Part shown: piece after piece, positions 51,356-60,951 of the stretch
Numbering within the stretch: position 1 is the first letter of the stretch
How the letters are laid out: the number at the start of each line of letters is the position of its first letter
DNA from: Novosphingobium sp. 9U
GTDB lineage: Bacteria > Pseudomonadota > Alphaproteobacteria > Sphingomonadales > Sphingomonadaceae
DNA: 64,000 nucleotides
Reading direction: 5' to 3'
Assembly (NCBI RefSeq): GCF_902506425.1
Contig: NZ_LR732469.1
Location: 62,001-126,000 of the forward strand
Made by a program: the position numbers and the translations under genes
Notes under the pieces: generated by a model
The model's input: only the letters and a program-made list of their open reading frames with translations
What the model was told of the DNA's origin: nothing
The model's database searches: none

Positions 51356-52090
51356 TTACTGCGGCTGCACCGCCGGCGGGCCGGGGCGCGCAGTGGTCGT
51401 CGTGTTGCGCGCCTGGTCCGGCGCGACCACCACGATGCCGCCGTACTTGGCCTGCCATGCGGCAAGGTCCGCACGATACTGGTCGTAGGCGTCGAAGAAG
51501 GCCATAAACGGCGCTTCGATCTTGGCGAGGCCCTGCGGTGCATAGCCCTCGATCTGACCGGCCGGGACGGCCGCGATCTCGGTCGCAAGCGCCAGGGCCG
51601 CATTGCAGAACGTCGATTTCACCGGCGGCACCGCGAAGAAGTTGTAGACCTGCGTCTGGTAGGTCTCACGCTCGCGGGTGCCCGACTTGCCGAACGCGCC
51701 GTTGAAGTTCTTGGTCAACTCGGCATTGGCCTTGTCGAGCGACTTGTCGTGGACCTTGAGGAAGTCCTTGTAGCCCGCCAGGATCGGCGCGTACTCAGGC
51801 TCGACGCAGTTGAGCGCGGCGACATTGTAGGCAGAACGTAAGTTCCACACCGCCTGGGCGGTCGACACGCTGGAGTTCACGGTCTTGCGAGTGCCATCGT
51901 CCGCCGCCTCGGGGATCCGCATGTTCAGCGGCGCTCCCATCGGCGGCTGTGGCTGCGGTGGGATGACCACCACGGGCGGGGGCGGCGGCGGGGGCGTCTT
52001 CTGGGCGCAAGCTGCCAGGACGCTGATCACCGCGAGCGGTGCAAGCTTCAAGAAACTAAGGGAAAATCCCTTGGTATTCGGACGCGTCAC
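51356..52090 (-). CDS. Hypothetical lipoprotein
   Basis: 244 residues. A lipoprotein signal ends in VLAAC (Cys at about residue 27), followed by a Pro-rich linker (KTPPPPPPPVVVIPPQPQPP) that would space the protein from the membrane. The rest is mostly helical (STAQAVWNLRSAYNVAALNC; FLKVHDKSLDKANAEL; YDQYRADLAAWQAKYG), with two cysteines about 90 residues apart. No family was recognised. GTG 52090 with GGAG upstream gives a proper signal; the upstream ATG would add 27 unlike residues. Confidence 0.7.
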   Translation of the reverse strand: MTRPNTKGFSLSFLKLAPLAVISVLAACAQKTPPPPPPPVVVIPPQPQPPMGAPLNMRIPEAADDGTRKTVNSSVSTAQAVWNLRSAYNVAALNCVEPEYAPILAGYKDFLKVHDKSLDKANAELTKNFNGAFGKSGTRERETYQTQVYNFFAVPPVKSTFCNAALALATEIAAVPAGQIEGYAPQGLAKIEAPFMAFFDAYDQYRADLAAWQAKYGGIVVVAPDQARNTTTTARPGPPAVQPQ

Positions 52091-52149
52091 CGGCCCACTC
52101 CGCACATTCTGAGATATTCCATCTAACCGCTTAGCCCGACAAAGCAAAC

Positions 52150-52176
52150 GCCCGGTGCGACCGAGTCGCACCGGGC
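52150..52176 (-). terminator. Strong terminator after the Bax-inhibitor-1 family gene
   Basis: A perfect 12-base stem GCCCGGTGCGAC/GTCGCACCGGGC (52150-52161, 52165-52176) with a 3-base loop. On the minus strand it is followed by GTTTGCTTTGT, 55 bases after the upstream gene's stop. This is a classic intrinsic terminator. Confidence 0.85.
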
Positions 52177-52230
52177 ACTGCCAATCACCTGTGGAAGATT
52201 CGCGAGGAGGTCCGCGGCTTCCGTTCGTTC

Positions 52231-52971
52231 TCAGTCGCGCTGACCCATGAAGCTCAGCAGGAACTGGAACATGTTGATGAAGTCCAGGTACAGGCTGAGC
52301 GCGCCGAGCACGATCGCCTTGCCCGCGAACTCGGTGCCGGCGAGCACGTAGTACTCCTGCTTCAGGCGCTGGGTGTCATACGCGGTCAGGCCTGCGAAGA
52401 TCAGCACGCCGAGGACCGAGATGCCCATCTGCAGCGCTGACGAACCCACGAAGATGTTCACCACCGAAGCGACCAGGATGCCGACCACGCCCATGATCAG
52501 GAACGAGCCCATCGCGGACAAGTCCTTCTTGGTGGTGTAGCCGACCAGGCTCAGGCCCGCGAACGCTGCGGCCGTCGCGAAGAACGTGGTCGCGATCGAG
52601 GCGCCGGTGAAGACCAGGAAGATCGACGAGAGCGACAGGCCCATCACGATCGCAAAGCCCCAGAACAGCGCCTGCAACGTCGAAGTGCGCATGCGGTTGG
52701 CGCCAAAGCTCATCGCCATGACGAAGCCGAGCGGCGCCAGCATGATCACCCACTTTAGCGGCGAGGTCAGGACCTGCAGCGCGAGGCCCGACTGCGCGAA
52801 CAGCATCGCCACCACGCCAGAGAGCAGCACGCCCGAAGCCATGTAGTTGTAGATCGACAGCATGTGCCGCCGCAGGCCGGCGTCGTAGCCGGCGCGGGTA
52901 CCCGTGCGGGCGCCCAGGCTCGGGGACGCACCGAAGCCCGTACGGGGCTGGGGGTCGTTCCAGTTAGCCAT
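52231..52971 (-). CDS. Bax inhibitor-1/YccA family membrane protein
   Basis: 246 residues with a short polar N-terminus and seven hydrophobic segments (for example YMASGVLLSGVVAMLF, WVIMLAPLGFVMAMSFG, ALFWGFAIVMGLSLSSIFLVF). TAYDTQRLKQEYY and ALSLYLDFINMFQFLL are the conserved BI-1 C-terminal motifs with the Asp residues of the pH/Ca2+ sensor. In bacteria the family includes YbhL and the FtsH-modulating YccA. ATG 52971 is chosen; 25 further codons upstream overlap the promoter region. Confidence 0.92.
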   Translation of the reverse strand: MANWNDPQPRTGFGASPSLGARTGTRAGYDAGLRRHMLSIYNYMASGVLLSGVVAMLFAQSGLALQVLTSPLKWVIMLAPLGFVMAMSFGANRMRTSTLQALFWGFAIVMGLSLSSIFLVFTGASIATTFFATAAAFAGLSLVGYTTKKDLSAMGSFLIMGVVGILVASVVNIFVGSSALQMGISVLGVLIFAGLTAYDTQRLKQEYYVLAGTEFAGKAIVLGALSLYLDFINMFQFLLSFMGQRD

Positions 52972-53086
52972 TTCAAACTCCTTTCCGGCATCGCCCAATG
53001 CGATGGTTTCCGGACGTTCTCGAATATCGTCCTGTGCCGGCGACAATTCAAGAACAACCCGAACCGGAATAGCGTAACGAAGTGTG

Positions 53087-53905
53087 TCAGCCGCGCGAGT
53101 CAGCCTGGCGCGCTTCGCGGCCCATTTCCGCCGATCGCCGCTCAGCAGCCCTCATTGCCGCCTCGACCAGGCGCACCAGTGCGCTGTCGGCGTCTAGCAC
53201 GTCCAGCCCGGCCTGGGTCGACCCGCCTGGGCTGGCGACACGCCGCGCCAGCTCTCCCGGCCCATGCTCCGATGACGCAGCGAGGAGTGCCGCACCTTCA
53301 GCCGTCGCCAGCGCCAGACGCTGCGCCTGATCCTCAGCCACCCCGAGTGCGACGGCCCCAGCGGCCAGCGCGTCGATGTAGCGATACACGAAGGCAGGCC
53401 CGCAGCCTGCGAGTGCGGTCACGGCATCGAACAAGTCCTCGCTCGCGAGCCATTCGGGGGTGCCGAGCGGCTGCAGCAGGGTCGTTACCGCTTGACGGCC
53501 CGCTTCATCGAGCCCCTGCCCAGCCAGAGCAAGCGGCGAGCGGCCGATCGCTGCGGCCAGGTTGGGCATGATCCGCACGATCCCGCCCGCATCCGGGAAG
53601 CGCGCCGCAAGCGTCGCCAGTTCCACACCCGCCAGGATCGAGAGCAGCACCGTGCCTCGTCCCAGTGCCGGAGCGACCTGAGGTGCGACGGCGTCGAGCA
53701 GTTGCGGCTTTACCCCGAGCAGCACGACGTCGAAGTGGCCTGGCGGTACCTCGCGCACCAGCGTCACGCCCGTGGGCACCGCGGCCATGCCAGGATCGGC
53801 AACGGTGATCCGCTCGGGCGCCATGCCTCCGGCGAGCCAGCCTTGCAGCATCGCCCCACCCATGTTGCCGCAGCCGACGATCAGCACTCGGTTCAGGTCA
53901 GCCAT
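53087..53905 (-). CDS. proC: Pyrroline-5-carboxylate reductase
   Basis: 272 residues, normal for ProC. NAD(P)-binding VLIVGCGNMGGAMLQGWLAGG at the N-terminus, VKPQLLD and IVRIMPNLAAAIG in the middle, and the dimerisation/substrate region FDAVTALAGCGPAFVYRYIDAL and RVASPGGSTQAGLDVL near the C-terminus. It makes proline from pyrroline-5-carboxylate with NAD(P)H. The YbjN gene lies 9 bases upstream in the same direction, so they form an operon. Confidence 0.95.
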   Translation of the reverse strand: MADLNRVLIVGCGNMGGAMLQGWLAGGMAPERITVADPGMAAVPTGVTLVREVPPGHFDVVLLGVKPQLLDAVAPQVAPALGRGTVLLSILAGVELATLAARFPDAGGIVRIMPNLAAAIGRSPLALAGQGLDEAGRQAVTTLLQPLGTPEWLASEDLFDAVTALAGCGPAFVYRYIDALAAGAVALGVAEDQAQRLALATAEGAALLAASSEHGPGELARRVASPGGSTQAGLDVLDADSALVRLVEAAMRAAERRSAEMGREARQADSRG

Positions 53906-53914
53906 GGCGATCGC

Positions 53915-54436
53915 TCAAGCCTCGCCCGCAGCGTCGACGAGCGCGGCGGCGAGCGCCTCGGCGGGGGTCTTGTCGCCCCACAGGATGAACTGGAACACCG
54001 GGTAAAAGCGGTCGCACTCATCGATCGCGGCTTCCACCACCGTCTGCGCCTGCGCCGGCCCGAGCAGCCCGTCCTCGCCCAGCATCAGCCCGTGACGGTA
54101 GAGCACGACCCCGCCGTTCGACCACATGTCGAAGTGCCCCAACCACAGCTGCTCGTTGATCAGCGACAACGCCTCGAACATCGCCTGGCGCTTGGCTTCA
54201 GGCACGCGGATCTCGGGCAAGCAGAGCAGCTGGAGCACGCGGTCTTCGGCACGCCAGATCGCCTGGAACTGGTAGGTCGCCCAGCTGCCCTTCACTTCGG
54301 CGGAGATCTCGTCCTCGCCGGCATATTCGTGCGGCCAGTCACGCGCTTCGAACAGCGCCGCCAGCATCTCCACCGGAGCGGCTTCCTCTTCGCGTTCGAT
54401 CTCGTCCCCAACGCTTCTCATATATCCCGACATCAC
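53915..54436 (-). CDS. YbjN domain-containing protein
   Basis: 173 residues. EMLAALFEARDWPHEYAGEDEISAEVKGSWATYQFQAIWRAEDRVLQLLCLPEIRVPEAKRQAMFEALSLINEQLW fits the YbjN family, which adopts a secretion-chaperone-like fold and is common in alphaproteobacteria next to proC. Function is unproven; a chaperone or sensory role is the usual suggestion. The start could be the second codon Met or Met6; 54436 is kept as the longest. Confidence 0.85.
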   Translation of the reverse strand: MMSGYMRSVGDEIEREEEAAPVEMLAALFEARDWPHEYAGEDEISAEVKGSWATYQFQAIWRAEDRVLQLLCLPEIRVPEAKRQAMFEALSLINEQLWLGHFDMWSNGGVVLYRHGLMLGEDGLLGPAQAQTVVEAAIDECDRFYPVFQFILWGDKTPAEALAAALVDAAGEA

Positions 54437-54569
54437 GCCTCCATGACGTGGCTACGATTGCGACGGCAGGTGTGCGCTGCACAATCGCCAGACCGCACAC
54501 GCCTGCGCAAAACTCGACAAGCCTGTGAACAGCGTGTGGATAAGCCGCGGGTATTAACCAGCGGCACGC

Positions 54570-56732
54570 CTATTTGGCTGCAAGCGCGTCCACGACTTGT
54601 CCTGCGGGGCTGGTCCAAACAAAGGCGCCGTCGAACTCGGCCTTCTTCGACAGAGCCACGAAGGCGCTCGCCGCCTTCTGCGTTTCAAACGGTCCCACCA
54701 GGATACGGTTGGTGCGGCCCATGTCGCTGACCGATGCCTGCCGGCCCTTGAACAGCGCAGGGTTCGCCTTCACGAACCGCCGCCAGTCGAAGGCGATCGC
54801 CGACTTGTCCCGGCCCACGCCGATCTGCACCCAGATGCGGCTGGGATGGCTCGGAGCGGCCTTCTTGACGTCCGCCTTCTTGTCCTTGGCGCTGGCATTC
54901 TTGCTGCCGGCCTTGTCCTTGGCACCAGCCTTCGCGTCGTCCTCGACCACGTCTTCGGCGAGCTTGGCCGCCGCGCCCTTCTTGCCGCCTGCCTTGGCGG
55001 GGTCCGTCTTGGCCAGGTCAGCTTTCGTCTTCTCGGCCGCGAGTTTCGCAGTCTCGGCCTTCGACTTGCCGGGCTTGGCCGGTTCGGTCTTCGGAGTGTC
55101 CGGCCTGACGAGTTCGGGTGCTCGCTGCGGCAGCGCCTGTGCGCGAGCGATTGAGCGAATGTCCACCGCGCCCGCGACCGGAGCCGCCGCGGCGCTGGGT
55201 GCGCCCAGGTCGGCAAAGATCTTCTCCAGCGAGACCGGGTCAGGCGGCGTTTCGGATGGAGCCGGCGCGCTCGAAGGCGTCGATGCAGCGAGACGACCGA
55301 GATCGAACCCGGGTGCCGGCAGCGGTGAGGCCGGCGCGCTGGCGAGTGCCGGCGTGCTCGCGGTTAAAACCGATGTCGGTGTCGGAGCAGGCGTGGGCGT
55401 AGGTGCTGGCGTTGTGGCGGCGCTTGGCACCGGTGCCTGCACCAATGTCGACGAGGGCAGCTGGATCGAGCCCGTCCGGACGGTTGCCGCACGCGACGGC
55501 TGCACCGCTGTGAGCGTCTGTCGCGTCGGTTCCGGCTCAGGCGCCGTGGCCCTGGGCGTCTGCAAGCCGGCAGCACTGGCAACGGGCACCGGCGCTGGCG
55601 TGGATTGGGTCGGAGCCGACGGCGCCGGCTGAGGCGAGCGTGATGCCAGCGCCGGGTTCGTGCCACCGACCGGCGGCAGTTCGCCGTCGCGGTCGATCGC
55701 CGGCATCGGCTCGGGCGGCGCAACACGCGGATTGGCCTCGGCACGCGCAAGCTGCGCGGTTTTCTCCTGTGCGCGGCGCTGCGCACGCGTGAGCGGACGC
55801 GCCTCTGTCGGCTGTGACGTGGACGCCGCCCTCTGACCGGTGCGGCTGCGCCCGCTGCCAAGCGCCTTGCCTTGTGGGATGAGCGCCGCGTCTGCGGCGG
55901 CAAGCCGCGTTGTCGGCGTGAAGGCAGCGATGGCGGGGTCGTCGCGCCCGATCTCGGACGCACGGGGGAACTTGCCCAAGTTCGCCGCGGCTGCCTGTTG
56001 CGCGCGGGTGAGCCGGGGCATGTAGCGCAAGTACGGCGTCACGCTCTGCGCCAGGGTCCCGGGCAGGATCGCGTTGACGGTGTCGACCGCTTCCTTGGTC
56101 TTGCCCTCGATCGCAAGGGCGAAGGCATGGCTGCGCCAGCCCGGCTTGTCCTGCTTGCGCAACAGCGGCATCAGCGTGGCCTCCGCGCCCGCCGTATCGC
56201 CGGCGATCGCTTGGCTGACGCCCAACCGGCGACGCGTTTCATCGTCGTCCCGGCGGCTGAGCGCAGTCCGGTAGTACCTCTGCGCCGTGACCGGATCGCC
56301 GACGAGGTCATAGGCGAGCCCCCGGTCAGCCGTTACGTCCAGCGACGAGCCACCGGCTTCGGCCTGCGCAAACAGGGGAATAGCCTGAGTGGGATTGCCT
56401 TGCAGCACCAGCGCGCGCGCAAGTCCGGCCTTGATGCGCGGATTGTTCGGGGAGATGCCGTCGGCGCGGGTGTAGAACCCCGCCGCCGCCTCCGGGTCGC
56501 CCATAGCGTTGGCAGTGTCACCTGCCTCGATGAGCGCCTGAAAATCGCGCGGATCGCGCGCCAGCCGCGCCAGCGCCGCATTCAGCCGCTGCGACTCCGC
56601 GCTCGGCATGCCTTGCACCACCGGCCGCGACACCGACGGCAGCGACTGCGCCATCGTCGCAGACGGGCACAGACTCACGCCGGCCGCAGCGGCGCTAGCG
56701 AGCCAGGCGGCAAGGCTGCGGCGGAACTGCAA
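54570..56732 (-). CDS. Secreted TPR- and SPOR-domain protein
   Basis: 720 residues. A signal peptide (LQFRRSLAAWLASAAAAGVS ... ATMAQ) leads to TPR-like helices (about 45-240: ALIEAGDTANAMGDPEAAAGFYTRADGISPNNPRIKAGLARALVLQGN), then a long Pro/Ala/Thr/Lys-rich disordered region (about 280-630), and a C-terminal SPOR domain (RIWVQIGVGRDKSAIAFDWRRFV ... RILVGPFETQKAASAFVAL). SPOR domains bind denuded septal peptidoglycan, so a division-site role is likely and fits the nearby fts cluster. The start is TTG 56732, just before the signal peptide; the ATG further upstream would put 90 odd residues before it. Confidence 0.8.
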   Translation of the reverse strand: MQFRRSLAAWLASAAAAGVSLCPSATMAQSLPSVSRPVVQGMPSAESQRLNAALARLARDPRDFQALIEAGDTANAMGDPEAAAGFYTRADGISPNNPRIKAGLARALVLQGNPTQAIPLFAQAEAGGSSLDVTADRGLAYDLVGDPVTAQRYYRTALSRRDDDETRRRLGVSQAIAGDTAGAEATLMPLLRKQDKPGWRSHAFALAIEGKTKEAVDTVNAILPGTLAQSVTPYLRYMPRLTRAQQAAAANLGKFPRASEIGRDDPAIAAFTPTTRLAAADAALIPQGKALGSGRSRTGQRAASTSQPTEARPLTRAQRRAQEKTAQLARAEANPRVAPPEPMPAIDRDGELPPVGGTNPALASRSPQPAPSAPTQSTPAPVPVASAAGLQTPRATAPEPEPTRQTLTAVQPSRAATVRTGSIQLPSSTLVQAPVPSAATTPAPTPTPAPTPTSVLTASTPALASAPASPLPAPGFDLGRLAASTPSSAPAPSETPPDPVSLEKIFADLGAPSAAAAPVAGAVDIRSIARAQALPQRAPELVRPDTPKTEPAKPGKSKAETAKLAAEKTKADLAKTDPAKAGGKKGAAAKLAEDVVEDDAKAGAKDKAGSKNASAKDKKADVKKAAPSHPSRIWVQIGVGRDKSAIAFDWRRFVKANPALFKGRQASVSDMGRTNRILVGPFETQKAASAFVALSKKAEFDGAFVWTSPAGQVVDALAAK

Positions 56733-56877
56733 GGTGGCTGAAATCCTTCTTAAAACCGGACGCCTGCAATCAAGACAAGCCGCCGGTTCCGTACGACCGT
56801 GCCGATCGATGACACAGCCTGCTTCGATCCCGGATCCATGCCACGCTCGATCTGAACGAGGCTGGAACAGGCACGCG

Positions 56878-56899
56878 GGAAGGGCCGAAGCGCCCTTCC
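56878..56899 (-). terminator. Hairpin just after ftsZ
   Basis: GGAAGGGC/GCCCTTCC arms (56878-56885, 56892-56899) with a CGAAGC loop, 12 bases past the ftsZ stop. No clear T-run follows on the minus strand, so it may terminate weakly or protect the mRNA end. Confidence 0.5.
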
Positions 56900-56910
56900 T
56901 GCGCATGCGC

Positions 56911-58518
56911 TTACTGGTTGTTCTGACGCCCGAGGAAGCGCGGGATGCTGATCGAGCCGCTGTCGTCCTCGCTCTCGTCCTCGGTCGCCGCCGGCTTGGC
57001 ACCGCGCGAAAGGTTGGACATGCGCTCGAACAACGTGCTGCCCGTGGAGGCAGGACGCGGCGCGGGCGCTGCCGGGGCAGGAGCCGCCGGAGCAGGCGCT
57101 GCAGCAGCCGGCTCGGACAAGAACGTGCGGCGGCGGCCGGGTGCCGGTGCCGGCTCGCTGGCTTCTTCCTGCAGGTTCAGCTCGTCTTGGCGACGAGCCT
57201 GAGGTGCCGGGGCGGGCTGCGCTGCACCCAGGCCGACGGGCGGGCGAGCCGGGCTCGGTGCGGCGCTACCGTAGCCGGCATCCTCGCCACCCAGTTCCTC
57301 GGCACCGCCCAAGTCGAACGCGCTGTCCTCTTCACCCAGTTCGGCGTCCGATCCCAGGTCGAACGGCTCTGCCGCGGGAGCCGCAGCAGCGGGCGCGGCA
57401 GGCGGAGCGGGCGGCGTATAGGCAGATGCGGGCGCCGGGCTGTAGGTCGGCGTTGCGGCAACCGGCTGAGCCGGCTGCGCCGCACCCGGACGAACGGGCC
57501 CGCGCGAACCGCTGAAGCTGACGGGGCGCGCCGCGATCTCGGCCTGCTCGGCCGATTGCTCTATTCCGGTCGCAACCACCGAGACGCGGATCTTGCCCTG
57601 CAAGTCCGGATTGAACGCCGAACCCCAGATGATGTTGGCATCCTGGTCGACCAGCTCGCGGATGTGGTTCGCAGCCTCGTCGACTTCGAGCAGCTTCATG
57701 TCGTCGCCGCCGATGATCGAGATGATCACGCCTTTGGCGCCCTGCATCGACACGCCGTCGAGCAGCGGGTTGGCGATGGCGCGCTCCGCAGCCTCCAATG
57801 CACGGTTCGGGCCTTCGCCCTCGCCGGTGCCCATCATCGCCTTGCCCATCTCGCCCATGACCGAGCGCACGTCGGCGAAGTCGAGGTTGATGAGGCCGGG
57901 CATGACCATCAGGTCGGTGATCGAGCGCACGCCCTGCTGCAGCACCTCGTCGGCGAGCCCGAAGGCCTCCTTGAAGGTGGTGTCGGCCTTGGCTACCAGG
58001 AACAGGTTCTGGTTCGGAATGACGATCAGCGTGTCGACATGCTTCTGCAGCTCGTCGATGCCCGTCTCGGCCGAGCGCATGCGGCGCGTGCCTTCGAACA
58101 TGAACGGCTTGGTGACGACGCCCACGGTCAGCACGCCCTTGTCGCGCGCGGCCTTGGCGATGATCGGCGCGGCGCCGGTGCCGGTACCGCCGCCCATGCC
58201 CGCGGCGATGAACACCATGTGCACGCCTTCCAACAGGCGGTCGATCTCCTCGATCGTCTCTTCCGCGGCGGCGCGGCCGACTTCGGGACGCGAGCCTGCA
58301 CCCAGGCCTTGCGTGATGTCGGGGCCGAGCTGGATGCGGTTTTCCGCGATCGAGCTGTTCAGCGCCTGCGCGTCGGTGTTGGCGACGATGAAGTCGACAC
58401 CTTCGATCTGCGCCTGGATCATGTTGGCGATAGCATTGCCGCCAGCGCCGCCAACGCCAATCACGAGGATCCGGGGACGCAGCTCTTCGATCGCCGGCGG
58501 TCCGATATTGATGCTCAT
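56911..58518 (-). CDS. ftsZ: Cell division protein FtsZ
   Basis: 535 residues, longer than the about 380 of E. coli because of the tail. GTPase core: [15 protein letters not shown], the tubulin signature [20 protein letters not shown], and the T7 loop [11 protein letters not shown]. After about residue 320 comes a Pro/Ala/Gly-rich linker of some 200 residues, as usual in alphaproteobacteria, then the conserved C-terminal peptide [11 protein letters not shown] that binds FtsA. It polymerises at midcell. ATG 58518 gives [18 protein letters not shown] 193-base gap separates it from ftsA upstream. Confidence 0.97.
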   Translation of the reverse strand: MSINIGPPAIEELRPRILVIGVGGAGGNAIANMIQAQIEGVDFIVANTDAQALNSSIAENRIQLGPDITQGLGAGSRPEVGRAAAEETIEEIDRLLEGVHMVFIAAGMGGGTGTGAAPIIAKAARDKGVLTVGVVTKPFMFEGTRRMRSAETGIDELQKHVDTLIVIPNQNLFLVAKADTTFKEAFGLADEVLQQGVRSITDLMVMPGLINLDFADVRSVMGEMGKAMMGTGEGEGPNRALEAAERAIANPLLDGVSMQGAKGVIISIIGGDDMKLLEVDEAANHIRELVDQDANIIWGSAFNPDLQGKIRVSVVATGIEQSAEQAEIAARPVSFSGSRGPVRPGAAQPAQPVAATPTYSPAPASAYTPPAPPAAPAAAAPAAEPFDLGSDAELGEEDSAFDLGGAEELGGEDAGYGSAAPSPARPPVGLGAAQPAPAPQARRQDELNLQEEASEPAPAPGRRRTFLSEPAAAAPAPAAPAPAAPAPRPASTGSTLFERMSNLSRGAKPAATEDESEDDSGSISIPRFLGRQNNQ

Positions 58519-58711
58519 TCTACTCTCCTGGCAGACACGCGCGGGAAGGAATTCTTGACCAAGTCTGATGGCACAGCCCTGCGCGAACAAGCAAAGCGCG
58601 GCAAGGGTTTGTCCACAACGAACGGGCGCTTACGCGGGGCATTTCGGCGCAGAGGTCGGTACAGGTGGCCTGCCGCCCTCTCCCATTCGAGCCGAACAGG
58701 GCAAGAAGCCG

Positions 58712-60022
58712 TCAGAAGTATTCACGAAACGCGCGGTAGATGCGGCCGACGGTGCCGAGACGCTCGGCGCGCACGCTGGTCTGGCGGCGCTTGCTAAGCG
58801 TGCGGATGTCAATGGGATCGGCCGATGCATAGAGCACCAGGCCCGCCAGCGTGGAGAAGCCGGGCTTCACATGCGCCTCGGCCAGTCCGCTCAAGTGCGG
58901 TACGCGGCCGATCCGCACCGGCTTGCCGAGCGCGGCCTGCGCATAGTCGGCCAGCCCCACCAGCTCCGCGCCACCGCCGGTGAAAACCACTTGCTTGCCG
59001 CGCTGCCCGTTGAAACGCATCGCCTTGAGCGCCTTGTTGACCTCTTCCATCAACGAGCCGAGCTGGCCGGTGATGACGGCGATCAGTTCGGCTCGCGGAA
59101 TGCGGTTCTTGTCGTCGGCATGGCGCGCGACCGGGCCGGTTTCTTCCTCGCCGGGCGCGTTGACCGGGATCATCTCGCGATGGTCCGCCGGGCTGGCGAG
59201 CGCCGACCCGTTAACGCACTTCAGCCGCTCGGCCTGAAAGCGGCGGATGCCGAAGGCCGAGGCGATCGCGTCGGTGACATCGGCCGAGCCCATGGGGATC
59301 GCCGTCAGCCCGGTCAGCATGCCTTGCGAATAGACGGCGACATTCGTGACCTCGGCGCCGAATTCGACCAGCGCCACGCCCAGGTCCCGCTCCTCGGGGG
59401 AGAGGCAGGCGTGGCCCGCCGCGATCGGGGAGCCGACCACCGCCTCGACCTCCAGGTGCGCGGACTGCACCGCCTCGGTCAGGTTGCGGATCGGCGCGCC
59501 GTCCGCGAGCATGATGTGGATGTCGACGCCCAGACGCTCCGCATGCAGCCCCTTAGGATTGGCGACGCCGTGTGCGCCGTCTAGCCGATACTGCGCGGGC
59601 TGCGCGTGGAGCACCATGCGCCCGTCGGGCCGGATCACGTCGCGTGCGGAGCTGAGGAGCATGTCAATGTCCTCCTGCTCGATGCGGCGCCCGCCGATCT
59701 CGGCATCGACTTCGGCGACCTGGCTGGCGAGACCCGCGCCCGAGCAGCCGATCCACACGCGCTGCACCGAAGTATCGGCCATCTTCTCCGCCCGGTCGAT
59801 CGCATCGCGGATCGCGTACGTGGCAGCCGTCATGTCGGTGACGTAGCCGCGCCGCACGCCCTGGCTGGCGCGGTGACCGGAGCCGAGCACCACCACCTCG
59901 CCCACGTCCGAGATGCCGGCAACGATCGCCGAGATGCGGAACGAGCCGATGTTGACCGCACCGAACACGCGGCTGATGCGCGGCTGCGACGTGCGCGGGA
60001 CCGAAGAACGCGAAGTCGCCAT
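58712..60022 (-). CDS. ftsA: Cell division protein FtsA
   Basis: 436 residues. Actin-like ATPase fold: VFGAVNIGSFRISAIVAG (phosphate 1), RGYVTDMTAATYAIRDAIDRAE, DLGVALVEFGAEVTNVAVYSQG (phosphate 2) and VVFTGGGAELVGLADYA (adenosine motif). The C-terminus YRAFREYF is the amphipathic membrane-targeting helix. It anchors FtsZ to the membrane. ATG 60022 overlaps the ftsQ stop (TGATG). Confidence 0.95.
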   Translation of the reverse strand: MATSRSSVPRTSQPRISRVFGAVNIGSFRISAIVAGISDVGEVVVLGSGHRASQGVRRGYVTDMTAATYAIRDAIDRAEKMADTSVQRVWIGCSGAGLASQVAEVDAEIGGRRIEQEDIDMLLSSARDVIRPDGRMVLHAQPAQYRLDGAHGVANPKGLHAERLGVDIHIMLADGAPIRNLTEAVQSAHLEVEAVVGSPIAAGHACLSPEERDLGVALVEFGAEVTNVAVYSQGMLTGLTAIPMGSADVTDAIASAFGIRRFQAERLKCVNGSALASPADHREMIPVNAPGEEETGPVARHADDKNRIPRAELIAVITGQLGSLMEEVNKALKAMRFNGQRGKQVVFTGGGAELVGLADYAQAALGKPVRIGRVPHLSGLAEAHVKPGFSTLAGLVLYASADPIDIRTLSKRRQTSVRAERLGTVGRIYRAFREYF

Positions 60023-60951
60023 CAATTGTCCCCTGCCTTGCGCGTGGCCCCAGCCTTGAGCGCGGCTGCCTCCGCCTCACGACCAGGAATACGAAGATAG
60101 ATGCGATCGCCCGCGCGCATGTCGAAGATCGTCACCTTGCCGCCCAGCAGCCGGTTGGTGCCGTCGAGCCGCGCGAACGAGACCAGAGCACCCGCCGACT
60201 CGCGCTCGCCCTCAGGCAAGGCAAGGACCTGTCCGGTCTTGAACGTCACGTTCCAGCGGCGATTTCCGATCCATTCAGCCTCCTGCACGCGGGGCTTCAA
60301 TGCCGGCGCGGCGTCGAGCAGCTTGGACAGCGCCACGACCTGCTGGCCTGCGCCCATCCCCGAGACGATCAGCTTGCCCTGCGCCCGCCCGCGCGCCACC
60401 GTCTCCAGCTCGTGCCCGGTGTCGTCGATCAGCACGAAGCGATCGGCCTTGCGCAGCACTGCGTGCGGCTCGCGCTCGACGATGTCGATCACCAGGGTGT
60501 CCGGCAGCTGGCGCGAGACGCGTGCGTCCTTGACCCACGAGAGCGCGAGCAGGTCCTGACGCAGGCTCTCCAGATCGACCAGCGGCATCGCCCGATCCTG
60601 CTGGGCTAGCGCGCGCTCGTAGACCTTCAACTCGTTGATGTTCTTGACGCCGCGGACGTCGACGTGGCGCACTTCGAAGCCGGCATCCGAAGCGACTTGC
60701 GCCAGCTGCAGCCCCGCGAAGCTGGGCAGCCCCGCCGCGGACGCGACCACCCAGGCCAGCAGCGCCGCGCCCGCCAAGATCAGGATCAGGAACATGCGAT
60801 GCAGCTGCGCTTCGGTGAAGGGCAGCGCCGCCATCGCCATGTCCACGGCCGACCCGGTCCGCGCCTTGGCCTGGCTGACCTTGGCCTTCTTGTCCTGTGC
60901 AGCGGCGGTCTTGCGGACGGTCGTCGCCTTGCGGCGGATGGTCTGGCTCAT
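60022..60951 (-). CDS. ftsQ: Cell division protein FtsQ
   Basis: 309 residues. A basic cytoplasmic tail, one transmembrane helix (MFLILILAGAALLAWVVASAAGL, about 53-75), then the POTRA domain (FEVRHVDVRGVKNINELKVYERALAQQ) and the FtsQ domain (LSWVKDARVSRQLPDTLVIDIVEREPHAVL). It recruits FtsB/FtsL and later divisome proteins in the periplasm. ATG 60951 overlaps the ddl stop as ATGA; the 60 codons before it are rejected. Confidence 0.93.
   Translation of the reverse strand: MSQTIRRKATTVRKTAAAQDKKAKVSQAKARTGSAVDMAMAALPFTEAQLHRMFLILILAGAALLAWVVASAAGLPSFAGLQLAQVASDAGFEVRHVDVRGVKNINELKVYERALAQQDRAMPLVDLESLRQDLLALSWVKDARVSRQLPDTLVIDIVEREPHAVLRKADRFVLIDDTGHELETVARGRAQGKLIVSGMGAGQQVVALSKLLDAAPALKPRVQEAEWIGNRRWNVTFKTGQVLALPEGERESAGALVSFARLDGTNRLLGGKVTIFDMRAGDRIYLRIPGREAEAAALKAGATRKAGDN

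Noticed and set aside
54574..55632. Long plus-strand frame opposite the SPOR protein gene
   Set aside because: Mirror of a low-complexity coding region, with no domain or ribosome-binding site.
57593..58558. Long open frame on the plus strand opposite ftsZ
   Set aside because: Ser/Pro-rich antisense translation typical of GC-rich DNA; ftsZ on the other strand is unmistakable.
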